A stretch of 64,000 bases of DNA from Epiperipatus broadwayi (Eukaryota; Onychophora; Udeonychophora; Euonychophora; Peripatidae), in NCBI GenBank assembly GCA_028023455.1, contig JAQFVV010006200.1, forward strand, positions 3,545,738 through 3,609,737, written 5' to 3'. Positions 39,201 through 54,200 of the stretch are shown here, one piece after another. Every line of letters starts with the position of its first letter. The first letter of the stretch is position 1. The position numbers and the translations under genes are program-made. Under the pieces are notes generated by a model that did not search any database, was not told the origin of the DNA, and saw nothing but the letters and a program-made list of their open reading frames with translations.

Positions 39201-42200
39201 AAACAGATCATACTTATTTTATAATAAGTAATTCTGATTTTTTTTTTCAAAAAACAACCCATGAAACATCAAAAATTACTAATACAGTTTTCATAATTCT
39301 TCCTAACAATAATAAAATACAATATTTTTTATATATTTCAGAACACAAATTACTATCCTTACACTTTACAAGCAATATTTATAGATGTTGGAAAACTCTG
39401 GCTGTTGAAATGCATATTGGAAGCCATTAATATTTTTTTTTCAAATGTCAGCTATTGTTTTGTTTGCAATATTTTCTGGACTGTAAGTTTGGTGTAGCTA
39501 TATATTATTTATATGCAATCAAATTATTCATAAAGTCATTTGATGTTAAATACTAAGAGTGATGTATTTCAATTCTGACCCAGAAATCTTTAGCTCTCGA
39601 GTGTGTCAAAACATTTAAAGTACTAGAATAAATTTATATATTTGCATTGGATATTTTTTAAGCTAATAGATTGATTTGGAACCATTTGTATCTTTTCAGA
39701 ATTTAATCAGCTATGCTATAGGCCGAATACATTATATTTTAAATCAGAATTTTTTTTTGTCCTGAAATACTTTTTTTAGTTGCTTGTAGATTTAAATTAT
39801 TTTAATTTTAATTAAATGAAGATTACAAATCTCACTTCTTTGTATTATATTTTTTATAGAAAGAAGAAAGACGAACTCAGAACTTTTTACTGCTAATCCA
39901 AAAAATTAGAATAGAATAGTTCAACATTGTGCCTATGTGTTTAAAGAAAGCAATATAAATACAGAATTTTCACATTATTTTGTATTTAGAATAATATTTT
40001 TCTAACATGTTTTTCAAAATGAACATATGGTTATAAGATTGATAAAATTGAATTAAGAAAATAGTTTGCTAAATGTTATGTTTGGAGCATGGCTTTATAT
40101 AAAGTTGAGATTTAGATAAGAGAAAAAAGAATGCGAGATTATTGGAGGTTTTTGAGTTATGGATTTGAAAAAGGTAAATTGGATTCATAGGATTTGCAAT
40201 GTTGACATATTTATGAAAGAAAGTGAAAAATCATTATTGTGAAAAAATTATGAAATGAACAAAAATTAGATTTGGCATCTATTTAGAGTCTGAGGAATTA
40301 ATATTAAAACTGGTATTATCTTTATTAATTCAATATTTGTGAGAATTCTTTTTGGAAAAAGGTTCTCTTACAAGTCTCATAAATTTTTAAATGCAGGAAA
40401 TCCATTAATTTATTTGATAAAATGCTCTCCAATAGAAAAAATTAATTGACTCTAAATACAAAACTTTTTTAATGGTTTTCATCAGAATTCAGTTTTCTCA
40501 TCTATTTTATGTCATATGATATAACAGCAATCTTCCAAAACAAAGGACTTGGAATTCATTCATGATAATGTTATAGCTTTGATTTCATAAAAGTGATCTT
40601 TTTCTGAAATACATTAATATTTTTATTAAGAATATGGAAAAATTGTATCTCAAATTCCACAAAGTTAATATGTTCAACTTTATACAATAGGTAATATCTT
40701 ATAAACTGAATGCATTTTTTTTGCAAAAATTACCTGAAACACAACTCTATTCTCTACTACTTTAAATTATAGCCTAATTTATTTTCTCATCTATTCGAAG
40801 TTAGATGTAAAATAATTTTTGGAAATAGCCTTTTCAGAATGTTTTGAGGCATTATTTGGTGTTAATTGACGAAAATACTCAATGGACTTTTGCCCTTAGC
40901 ATTAGCATATTTTTGTACTTAATACTGTGTTCATCTTTATAGAAAAATGCTTATACTAAACTTCAGGATACACAGTTAAATATAATAATGAATATTCCTG
41001 GTGCACTTAAATTCATTGTCTTGTAATGGCTTTCAATTCTTACCACTAATTATTCCACCAATTATCAGAAGATAAGCTGGCCCTTAGAAAATATATACAA
41101 ATTTATTGAGTAGATAAGATTTATCATTAGCTCATGGCAATAGTTTTATCATATAAGAACTTCCCACATCAAGATCTTTTTTCTGAATGTTCAACTAAGA
41201 ATCTTGTCAAAAAGTCAAAGAGGTATGAGATAAGAAGTGGACATTTTGTGAGACCCTAAACAAATGTTTTTTTTTTCAGAATTAATGGTGAAGGCTGCTG
41301 CATTTTATTTTTCTAGATGTTATTGGAATGTCATCAAATAGTTCAGGATTATGCTGTGCTTATTTATATCATAAATTGAATGTAACAGTTTGTCATATGT
41401 AGTTAAGGACTACACAAACCATGGGCCACATAGTTAATGATTGCCCATTCTTTATCTACAATAGCAGAATTGAAGGATTTAATAAATCCACTATTAAATT
41501 TTAATCTCCTGGTTGGAAATTCGCAGATTTTTTTATAATGTTCGTGAATAATTAGTTATTTAAAACCATGTGCTAAATAAGAGGAATTATACAGAATAAA
41601 TTTAGTATGTAGAGGATAAGAAGAAAAGAAGTAGGAAAAATTGACTGCTGATTCAAAGAAATGAAGTAGTTATGAGTGATTGAAAATTAAAGAATACCTT
41701 GAATATGAAGTTAATATGCCTTTTTTGAAAATGACTAATGATGATAAATCAGGAGATAAACAATCACTTCATGGTAAATTTTCAATATTTTTTTTTGATT
41801 ACAAAAATATTAAAGAGTTCATATATATTTTTTTTGCACTTCTAAAGAAGGGTTATTAATGAAAGTCTTTAAAATAATAATGCTGTTATCAGAATTTTAT
41901 AACATAAGTAAAAAATTTTGAATTTGTAACTATGAAAATAAATTTTTTATTTGCAAAATTTTTCACTGGAAATTGAAACTCTTTAAAAGGTATAACTTTT
42001 AAACTGAATTCAGAATTTTTTTATTTTTTAGGTTATTGAAAAGCCATTTGATCTGTCAAGTAAAGGTTCTGGAATGAGTGATGCCATTAATATTGCTGAG
42101 GCATCAGAACTTGTGGATGTCAAAACTGCTGTCTTTGGATTAGTGGAAATTTTTAAGGTACATTTTTATATATTAATTTCAAAATTGAATTCAAATTTTT

Positions 42201-45200
42201 ATATATTACTTTTAATTTCATATATTTTAAGTATTAAAATTGTTGGATTTAAAATTTTTATGTACTACTGATAGAAAACCATTATGGCCTTAAAGTAATG
42301 TTGAGCTCAGTATAATTTTTTTTTTAATCTATTGATTGTACTTTTTGTTTAGTGAAATTTCTACTTTCATCTTTTCTTTAGCATTCTTCATAGAGAAAGG
42401 GTCTATTTTGTTTTTTCTTTATTATCTTAGTTCTATTCCACCTTATATTCATTTCTTTTTGTTTGTAAGGTTCAGCGTTTCAAAGGTAATATCTATATTG
42501 TTTAGCAGTAATGTATGATGATGATGCTGACAGCTAATTAAAGTTGTGATAACAACTAAATTTAATGTCAAACCATGCAAAAGAAAGCAATCATAAACTA
42601 CTTCTATATATTAAATTGAAAATCACGAATAATAAAGCAAAAGATAATGAGTTATACTGCTCAAATTTGAATTTTTCAGCTCTGGAATCAATGTATTGCT
42701 GAGGAAGATCCAAGCATATTTTTCAGTGTTGCTAATTTATAGGAAATGCCAAGATTAAAATTATTTGAGTATTCGGTTGCCAGTGTCATTAAGTGTGATA
42801 TGAAAATTCAAAGCTATAAACATAAAATCATAAATTGGAATCTGGAATAGTTAGAAACCAAGAAGAGCTTGATGCAATAAAGGTAGAAATGGATTGTTTA
42901 CACCTTGAATTTTAGGAGTTAGTGAAATAAGATGGACTATGGTAGAATGTTGTAGATTATAAGAAGCAACAAAGAATATCAAAGACGAAATAGTGTGTCG
43001 TCATTATCTTAGTTCTTTGAATCCTGAATTTGTTAGCTAAAACTGATAACATTTCAGAAAAAGTGCAAGAAATCTTACAAAGTTCATTAGAACTTTTGAC
43101 TATTTAGCATATTGTTAGGAAGATAAAACAAGCTTAAATTAAATATTGTCTTTTTGAAGGAGAGAGAATGAATCAAGCTAGGATATTGTAAAGATTTTTA
43201 TTAATGCATGTCATATGCTGTTTACAAGTCTTGTCTTCTTAATTCTCAATTGGAGACTTCTAAATGTTTAATATTTGATTTACATTATTGCAAAGAATGA
43301 TTATTTATTTTTTTAAGATAACCAGATAAATTTACCCATTTTCAACTTAAAATTTATTAATGAAATTGTTATAATGTATATTAATATATCCAATCTTATG
43401 CAAACATATTACAATTATTCAAATAATATTTTGTAAAAAAAATTCTTGTAATTCTTAATTTTGATCAGTTTAATAAAACCTGTTATTAATATTTTATAAT
43501 TTTCCTTTTTGAAACTGTTAGGATTTTAGGTTTAAAAATTGTTTGTTGTATAATCTCTTATTTTCATATTGGAAAAATTAATTCTTATGATTACTTATTT
43601 CTGTAATATTTAAGATTTATTTTATCTGAATTATGTCATTTTTGTTTGTGTAGCATGTTATCAATTTTTATGACCAGGTTATTAATATAAAAACTTAATT
43701 ATTATTAAGATATGGGCTAGCTGATATGAAACTTTCATATTTTTTATTGTTTTCAGAAGGATTTTCATTTATATTTGGGTACAAAATCTTTAGAAAGCAT
43801 TTTTTTTTAAGTAGCAGAATTAATTTAGAAATTTATGAAATAATTTTTGTGAATTGGAAATTTTTATAACAAAGCATTGCAAACTAATGGTTATGATTCC
43901 ATAGTGAATGGCATAAAATTTTTGAGTCATAGCTGCTGAAAAAAATGATATCAATGGGCAATATTTAGGATACACTCCATTGAAATGTCAAATGAAAACA
44001 ACTCTAAATAGGAGGTTAAAAATGTAAATATAAAAATGAAACAGGTTATTTTATCGAATGATTTATTTTTTATAAAATGATTTTTATAATTTTAAAAATT
44101 CATTTTAAAAATTACAGGTGGAGTGGTGTAGTGGTATAATATTGAGCTATCAATACTGGCATAAATATTTGGATATTTAATATCTCTAGCTCATCTAATG
44201 AATGATGATTATTCATGAAATGTATTTGATAATGAGAGAGTGTGGTATAAGTTTCCGCCATGGTTGATCATTGTGATAGGATAGAGTTGATAAGGAATGC
44301 ACTTATAAAAACAAACATAAAATGAAAATATCTCTACAGCAATGATTATTCTTTCTTCTACAAGACATTAAAAGTGAATAGAAACCAGTTTCAATTTTGG
44401 ATGAGATATAGTAGAAGAATATTGAATAGACAATGTGGGCATGGAGATTCAAGTTTTTGATGTCTTAAATTCACTTGATGACTGATGGTTGTGAATGCAT
44501 GCATGATAAGACAGAGTGGTTTGGATAGTTGTGATATGATGGAGTTGATGGAGAATTCACTGCTAAAATAAATTTTTGAAAATTACAGAATGTGTTGTTT
44601 TTTTTCTTGAAAAAAAAAAACAACAAACTCTTCAGTTAAAATACTCAGTGTTTCAATTCTATCAAATGCTTTTTTTTTCCAACTAATTTCTATTAGTAAT
44701 TAGTAGACATAATTCACAAAGCAGAAAAAAATAATTTTTAATTATAATCAAAAAGGTTATGTCAAAGGCATACAGAAAAATTAGTATTACTTTATAAAAA
44801 AATCGAATTTAGTTAAATATTGTCCTTTTGGAATTTTTTTTTTAATAACTAAATAATTATTTTTTTTTGTAATAAATTTTGTTATAATTTCTGTATAGAT
44901 TCATATTACCTCTGCATAATGCAGCTTCAATTTGAATACTGTTGGTTGTGCTCTTTATAACTTTCTTCAAACTGCTGTTAGTAATTTCTTATATTATAAT
45001 CATTAAACTTATTGCCTTGGAAACTAAAAAAAAAAAAAATTGAAGAAGCATTGCTGTAGTATATATCACTTGTTAAATTCTAAAAGATTCAGGTCTGTAC
45101 AGTGCTGAATTTTTTTTTTTTTTTTGTATTTCTTGAAAGCTCCCCAAGAATAGAAAATTGTTATCTTTTTTTTTTTGTAATATAATTTTTGAGATTAAAT

Positions 45201-48200
45201 TTTATGTTTTTGAATTAAACTTGACAAATAATAATGTTTAATGTAGTTATTTTATTTTATTGATTTTCAATTACATTTTGCAGTTAAAATTGTACCAACT
45301 TCCTGCCAGCCATGTTCAAACAGTTTTTGAAATTCTAGTGAATCATGTTCAAAGCCATTACCAAGTTCAATTGCATTGGGAAGATATGAGTGCCATTAGA
45401 TTAGCGGTAAGATAGAATATTTTTAATAAATAGAAAAAGTTCATTGTAAATGATGCTGATTATATATATATATATACACACACACACATGCATATATTAT
45501 AGAGTAGTAGATGTAATGTATCTTCAAATTAAATGAATAGAGAAACTTATGTGAATATAAATAATCAAGTTTCATCCTAAAATTTGCTTTATAATATTGA
45601 AACAGAAATAATGAATATAAGTTGATTTGGTTAAATAAGTTTGTCCCTCTTATTTTTACAACTTATGAATTATCTTAACTAATATTAAATAATTATATTT
45701 CCTCTGAATTAAATCAATTTAATTAAAATAATCTAAATAGAAACACATAGAACTGAAAATAGTCAAAATAAGAGTCATAGATCATTTCATAGATCACATG
45801 ACCCTATCTCTTAAGCTTGTAAGTTATAAACAGTGAGGATTGCCAATTCCTCTACAAGCTTCTTATGCAATTTTATATTGCTATGACTACTAATATATGG
45901 TATGGCTGAAGATCTATCAGCCCCATATAGCTATTTGAGTTGGATAGCTGGGTTTGAAGACATGTAGATGTCTGAAAATTTCAGATTTTCCACTCAATAG
46001 ATAACTTTTAGCTAAGTGCTTAGCTTTGGATTGGTATTTTTAGATCTAGTGCCTGAACCTACCCTGACACCTCTCTGAGGAGTGCCAAAGCACGAAACCA
46101 TGGTCAGGGGTTTGGGGAGGGGTTCCTGACAGAGATATTTTAAGTGCTGGCTCTGGCTAAGCATTTATCATAAAGCTTGTAGAGGAATTGACAATTCTCA
46201 CTGTTTACATAGAACTGAACTTTGAATAAGATAAAAAGTTATTTTATATAACATAAAATGTAATAAGAGTATTATGTTTGGAATTTTTTTAAAAAAGTTT
46301 ATTTGGATACTAATGTTAGTAATCACAATTAGAAATATTAAAATTTTGAAACTGAATTCAAATTGCTTTTAATTGTTATTGTGAATTATACTATTACATA
46401 TTGCATTAAAAATTTTAAATTAAACTTTATTGAAAAGAGAATTAATTGTAATTATGGATAAAAGGTATTGAGGAAGTGAAGTATTTTTATCCAAAATGAG
46501 TCTGCTCTCAAAGTTCAAAAAATGTAAGATGGTATTTTAAAAGATGGATGAGATTTTTTTTGATAGATATGTAGTAAATTATGCAGAAAATAAATTTGTT
46601 GTTTATTGGAATTTAAATCATTGCAATTAGCATCTTGAATTTTAGCATAAAAACATAAAATTACTTTCTAAAATCTTTTTATTTAATAGTTTGGAAATTT
46701 TTACAGATAATTAAATTAATAAATATGGCCTTTGATTAAAGATAATATAGTATTTTAATTGTAATAGTAAAGTTTATAAACTTAACAAATCAAGATGCAA
46801 AAAGGAATAACTTTCTATTTCTTAGTAGAAATGAAAGAAACCTCACTATAAATTAATATTCTATAATTGCATTTTAAAACTGTAATTGAATGTAAATATA
46901 ATTTAAATTCCCTCCATATAGACTTTTGTTATAGGTCTATTCTTTTTCGATATGAGAACTTATATATAAATTTTAATGGACACATGTATAACAGCACCTG
47001 ATATAATGATTAGTGTATATTCCCTTGATCTGTATTTTGTATCTGCACCAGATAAAATTGGATTTTTTTTTTTTAAATTTCAAGTAGGATTAAGATATTT
47101 TTTCTCCATGAAGTTAGTCTACAACCAATCCATTGATAAGAGGAGTTTAGTTAATATTAGTTAGAGAAAAGTATAAGCAAGAAAACCTGCCAACTTAGTA
47201 ACACCTCTTTCTTTATTCTTTTTGGAGGACTGTTGAAAATGTCTTTGTTATATTATGGGCTATTGAAAACGTGTTTTACCTTTATATGTATATAATATTA
47301 CAAATCGATGTCTATATTCCTTCAAAATAATATACGTAAACTTATAAATAAATATTAGAAAATACAGTAATTAAAAATGTATTAGTTGACAAGGATAGTC
47401 GAAAGTGCTCCAAAATGATGTTTATATTTTTTGTTCTTTTAAAAAAATTTTAATTACTGTATTTTTAAATATTTATTTATAAGTTTATGTATATATAAGA
47501 CACTTTATATTGAATAAAATACTTTCATATACTTAATAAAAAATAAATGACTTTGAAATCATGCAACATGTTTTCATTATGTAAGAATATTTTATTTTCT
47601 TCAGGAGAATTGTCATGTTATGGAAAGACAACTTAATATTAAAAAGTTTATCATAACACTGTCATAGTTCAACCTAAATTGAAAATATGAATTTCTATAG
47701 CCATTTCAGAATCAGTCTTTTCAATAAGATGAAGCATTATTGATGTAAGCAATTTGATTATTGAATCTCCAAAGAGAGAATTGTATGTATTCAAAATAAT
47801 ATTAATTGTTTTTAATTAGTCTTCTTATGAATATACTAATTTGTATTAGGGAATTGTCACAGATGGATAGAATATAATCTGAGATGTATATTATTGGAGT
47901 TCATATTGGTTGTTTATAACTTCTGCAATTATTACAATGTTTGTAGTCTTAAACTTTCAAATCTTTAAAAAATATCACATTATGAATTGCTCTTCATATT
48001 TTCTCCTCAATTTATAAGATCTTGGAAATTTTATCTAAAGAAAATGACAATTTATAACAAATTGTTATTTAAATTGTAAAGGATTTGAGTTGAAGTTATC
48101 ACATTTTGTAGTCCATGATTCATAGAAAATGGGCATGGTTCAGTTTAATTGTTTAAATTTTTGATGAAATCAAGATACTGTTCATTGTCATAACTCTAGC

Positions 48201-51200
48201 AGACTATCACGTAAATTGGATATTAAATATTAGTGCAAATCTTTATTTAAAAATTCATGTAATGAAAAAAATAACTGGAAATTTAAATTATTATTATTTT
48301 TATTGTGAAGAAATTTTTTCACATAAAACATTGTTGGTTTGTAATGTCTTAGATTTGATATGGCAAGAGTTTATTCATAATAAGAACTGTGTGTTTGTCC
48401 TGATAATAAAGTGATGAATTTGAGAGCAGACAGTTTCTGAAACAAAACTCAATCCATCACTTTTGGTGCTTAAACATAACATGATGCTTGAGCATTACAT
48501 GTCATTTTTTACACTTACATGTAAAATAATTGACATCTGTTTTATAAAGGAAGTGTTGTTAATGATATTGGGAGGCTGTATCAACTATTGACGAGATTTT
48601 TCTGAAACTACAGATTTTAATTCTGGGCTCTTGATATTTAAATAAAAAGCACATTAATGCTTTGAATCTATAGTCATCAATTTAAAACTATTTACTATGC
48701 AGATTTGATTTAATTAAATTTAAAGTAATGTAATAATGATTATTTTTTGTTAAATGTAATTTTTATTTAGATATTGGAATTGCTTCTTCAACTGAGAGCT
48801 AATGGTTCCGGACAGCTGGGTCTGCCCAACAAATCCACGCCTGAAGTTATAGAATTTAGTTCTTATAATTTTTGTTCCCCGAGGTAAAAATATTGCATTT
48901 TATTTTGGATTAATATATATTTTCATAAATTCATATTTATTTATATAATTTTTATAAATTTTACATAATCGAATACGTAAAACATTTTTTATTAATCAGT
49001 GTGTATGTAAAAATCTTTAAAAATAATACAAATTATGAATAATAGATTGATTAAAAATATTTTACTTTTAAAGTTTTGTTATGTTTAGATGAAGTATTTT
49101 TGAGATATAAATAGTTTTGTAATATTAAATGCAGGATTGAAATGACTATATAATATATAATTTCAACCGGAATGAAAAGAAGGAAAAGGGAAGAAGGAAG
49201 ACTGGATGTATTGGGCAAGGTTTAGTTTTGGGAGAGTTGTTAAACATGATCAGAATTTTAAAAAAAAAACAAAACAATGGTAACTGAGCTCAGTGCTTAT
49301 TGGAATATGATATCTCCCTTACCAGAAGCAAAGGTTGTATTATATTATAATTGTATTGTTTATTTTTATATTCAGCAACATAAATATTTACCTATCACTA
49401 CATATCATCCTGGGATCTTTGTCCTCTAGATGATAATAGCTAAACAATCACTTAACAATATATTGAAGCAAAGTGCATTGGCTATGCCTGAGTTGTTTGT
49501 GACTTGAAAAATTGTAAGATGTTCTCAAACTGGACTCGAACTCCAGATCATAGGGATGACACTACTTATGAAATGTTTTTCAAAAAAGTTAACGTAGAAT
49601 ATTAAAAGTAAGATAACAAATAATAATCTTTTAAACAAATAAAAATATTTTTTAAATACAGTGAAACCACCATATTTGTTTTATTTTGTTCCAAGTGCTT
49701 CTTGTTTACATCATACATCACATTAATAGCTAACATTTTGTTGATAAACTTAGATTAGAATAGGATATTTATTGTTTATTGAACTGCAAGTGCATAATAC
49801 TTTTTCATATGCACATATATAATAGACATTTATATATATATAGCATGCATATATAAATTAAAATTATAATTTAAACAACATTTAAAAAAATATATACTGT
49901 ATATAGTTATTAATAATAAATTGAGGGGACACATTTACATATATTTTGCTGAATTTATACTTACTTATTCATTCAAAATATGAAAAAAAAACTTACTTTT
50001 ACTATATTTTTATTTTTTTAAAAAAAAAAAGAATTGTGAAATGTTTGACTTTCATGTAATTAAATATACTAGTAATTAATTATCAAGATAAAATATGATT
50101 ATATTTAAATGTAACCCTCAGAAAAATATTTACATTTACCTTTGATATTTGAGCATTAGAATAATTTTAAGTAGTAATGTTACATTGTGAAATTTAGTTA
50201 TTTATTATTTCATTGATGGAGTATTGAAATACTTTTTAGATGAATAAATTTTTTGTTATCTAATTTTGTTGTTTCTATGATATATCTTTTTTTTTGTCTA
50301 CATTTAGCTTTCAATTTTTAAAATGCTACTTTTTATTGTTTGATGTATTTTTTTCCATTTATTTTCCAAGAATTATAATAGAAATGTTTAAGAACATCAT
50401 TCTGAAATCACTAAATATTATTAATTTTTTTAAAGTGAAAGTTATGATCAGCCTAAACAAAATCCTTTTGGACCTGCCATTCAATTATCTGCTTCAGTAC
50501 TATATCCTCAAACTAAGATGACAGCTATTCCATTTCATACTGCAGTCAGCACAATTATCTGCTGTCTTAAGAATGTAAGCATCTTTTAATTAAAGTTCTA
50601 ATTTTGTTTTTTGTATGAATACTCTCTGAATATATTTTTTAATTTTTTTGATAAGGATCGTGATTGGAATATTATCAGCTACATTTTGCAAGAATTGCCA
50701 AAGATATTACAAAACAAAACACTTCTTCTGTCAGGCCAAAATTATATGGATGATTTGTGCTGCCGTTTATGTTTAATGGTAATTTTGAACTTATTTTAAT
50801 ATTTTTTTTCTAAATATATTCAAAACATAAATATTTTGCAAATGAATCTAAAATATAAATTTCATGATGAAGATTTTGTTATTTATCCAATTTTTTTTTC
50901 ACATGTGCAAATGTTTTGTATTTAGTTTTTATTAAACATATATACATTTTACTAAAGATTGCAAACTTCAAATTTGTTTGTTGAAACGTTGCTCACTTAA
51001 TTTAATCAAAATAATCTTAATGATAGTTAAATATTACTATAATATTACAGTAGATAACTAAAGAAATCTCATTTTGAACATATATTATTTTTTATTAATA
51101 AATAAACAATACCTAAACGAATTATTCAAAATAACATATATATATATATTTAAAAAAATAACATTTTATTATTTTCTTCAGTGTAAATGTAATATTGAAA

Positions 51201-54200
51201 TAATTAAGGATTATTTACATATCAATGCAAAGAAATAATCCATTATGTTTAATAACATTGATAATATTTAATATTGATTTAATGTTGTAACGATAAGAAC
51301 TTGTATACCCTGTTAACACATTGCAAAATTCCACCACCATGTTCGAAGAGCAGCACAACAGGTGGGTTCAGAACCTGCGGTACTGTGTTTGAACATAGTC
51401 ATTTTATTTCACAACAAACCCCACATGACAATGTGTATACCATAATAATAGTAAATATTCTTCTAGGCTCGGTGGTCAGGTAGATGACAATGTGTATACC
51501 ATAATAATAGTAAATATTCTTCTAGGCTCGGTGGTCAGGTAGATCAAGAGACTCTAATTAAATTATTTAAGATTAAGGGCTACTGCTATATACTTTAATG
51601 CGATTTTAATAATTGAATGAGACATTGAATATTACTATTAAATCAAGCAGACACGCAAACATAGAAATAGGTAGACACAAATATTTAATAATGATTAAAT
51701 TAGGTTACATGTGATTAAAAACGCTACTGGGGTATCATTATTCAATCATATCTCATGCCTCACATTTAAGTCACGGATGTTGCGAGATTATGATACTAGG
51801 TCCTAATGAGGAGTATATCTGCCAATCCAGCAATCATTATTACTTATTATTAATACACAAATCTATGCTAACGAAATTATTACTAAAGCAGCAGATGTGG
51901 AGAAGTGGAAATAGATCTAGCATAGACATTCATACTCATAAACAAAGTGACATGCTATAGGTTTAGGTGCTGCCAAATTTTAAAGAGATTCGGCTTTTCT
52001 TCGAGTATAACCGCTGAGAAACATTAGAGACGGGAGGGATGGCCAAACGTTGGGCCGGAGCCATTAGGAGTCGTCATGAGTGCGGCATCGGTGTGAGGTC
52101 TTAGCCTTTCCATCCCCGACTGTGTGACGAGGTTAGTTACCATTGGGGTCATTTCTGTATGCCCGTTTATTATGGGAACTAGAATATTTGAAGAATCCGA
52201 CTATTTCGTTTCTGCGGTTTAAATTAATGCATCCATAAAACAACGCAGTTCACAAATTCAATGCAAAAACATTTTATCTACTCTATGCTTTTAAAAATAG
52301 AAAGTTTATTTCCAATCCCCACATTGACTAAACAAATTATAACTGTCTACTACCCCCCCCCCCTTATGATAATACTACTCTAGATTGAAAAGACTTGACG
52401 AAATATAACTTATATAATATACTATTTAAAAAATGAAATGATCGCTAAAGTGGCTAATACACTATACTAACGATTATATGATCTCGCTTTCATAATAACA
52501 TATAGAAATAAATTTATAATTCCCGAGCTGAGCATTTATTAAAAGAAAAGGGATTTTAGGTGAATCTAAAATCACGCAAAAGAGTAGCAACTCTTTTGCG
52601 AATTAACTCGTTAGAGAACATCAGCTCGGAAATCATGTAGGCATGAAATATAATATCTAATCAATAACAAAAATTTTAGATACCCAAGTAGAAGAATAAG
52701 AATAAGTTTTATGAGATTTATAAAATATTATATTACTTTTACACATACTTACAAGATGGAAACTAGAGTTTAGTTTTAAAATTACACTACATTTAAGTTA
52801 AGAGTCGAACTTTAAAGATACAGCACGTAACAGGAATTTAAATTAAGAGTTCAAAAGGAGAATCTTTTACTCTTGGGGTATTGTTTTACCTTCGACTAGT
52901 TGAAGGGTGCACACTTGATGGGTGAATCCGAGGTTCCTTGTTCAATAGCATTCACATTTTGGAGATATACACATGCAGCAGTTTGAGTTCAGTTTTATTT
53001 CATTGTTTTATGGGAAGCTCCGTATTTCCATAGCCACAGTCCGGAGAAGCGCAGCAGTCGCCTACTCCTCGCACATTGTTATATTAAAATATGATCTGGA
53101 TACGAAAATAAAGTAACAGCATAACTTTGAAACTTAATAGCAACAATGAATTATCAACGATAATAATCCTTTAAAATAACCAGCTTGTTGCTTTTATTCC
53201 TTTCTCTTTTATCTTTCGGATCCATCGAACAATTGCGTCATCCATCCAAGCGGTCTCTCTGATCTGTGCTGTATATCCCTTCAGGTAACGGATGCATTAG
53301 TGGCACATGTTGAAATTTCAGTTTCAATCCGACCACCTTTTTAATTTACCTTACATGTGACGTAATTAGAAATGCTTTTAACAAACTTTTTGTAATTACG
53401 TGTTTAAGAATACTTTTCAGCTCTGTCATCTTTTCCCCCTCCCACTATGACTTGCAAATCTAATTAGCAGGGGAATATCTATTTTTAAAATATGTTTACA
53501 TTTAAAATTAAAAGAACTATTTTAGATTTTATAATTTAAATATTACATAAATCTGACCTAAATAATAACAAAAAAATATGTTTACATTTAAAATAAAACT
53601 ATTTTAGATTTTATAATTTAAAATATTACATGATTCTGATCCAAATAATAATAATGCGATTATTAAATCTTACACACAATTACGCACTACAAATCTAACA
53701 ATCATCTGCAGTGCGTTATATTTTTAAAATAGACTATATTGGAGTGTGTGCATATATACGATGTTTTTAAATAACTGTACATATATTTTATAATATTACA
53801 CACAAAGTTCAATATTCAAGTTCAGGACCTATGTAAAATAATAATAATGGGTGAGATGTGGAGCGATGACAGAACTAAGGTGAAACTAAGATTTGAATTC
53901 AAATCTTACTGTTTCAATGTATGAAAAATACTTGTGTTTATTTTTTGGGAGCTGTTATTTAATTTTACAAAATACAAATACTGTTAAGTTCAATTTTTTG
54001 ATTAAGTCATTTTTTATCTGTTGATTTCTGATCTCTTGTAAATCATATCAGCTTTTATTCTTGTTAAAAAAAAGTTAATGGTTCATTGATCAAAAACCTC
54101 AGCATTCTCAAGTCATGAGAAAGATATATTGTAAATTTAAAAAATACATCTAGATTGACCTCTATTCTTTCAAAATATTGACGATAAACATTGAACATAA

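Larger units (their letters stand above)
51296..53710 (-). mobile_element. GC-elevated block, probable LTR element remnant
   Basis: About 2.4 kb of clearly higher GC and complexity than the rest of the intron, with abrupt edges. It includes a 59-bp exact tandem repeat, a perfect 11-bp-arm hairpin, an 11-C run (52353-52363) and a tandem repeat of about 87 bp near the right edge. On the minus strand the order (tandem repeats, AATAAAAC near 52990, TTTGGCAGCACC near 51980) would suit U3 enhancer, poly(A) and primer region of a long LTR. There is no coding sequence and no confirmed ends. Another repeat class is possible. Confidence 0.4.

Noticed and set aside
49531-49545. A tRNA gene on the minus strand
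   Set aside because: Only the B-box arm is convincing; acceptor stem and anticodon arm do not close, and an unrelated body follows, so it is a SINE.
52575-52600. Rho-independent-type terminator or regulatory stem-loop
   Set aside because: Eukaryotic context and no T-run after the stem; kept only as a hairpin.
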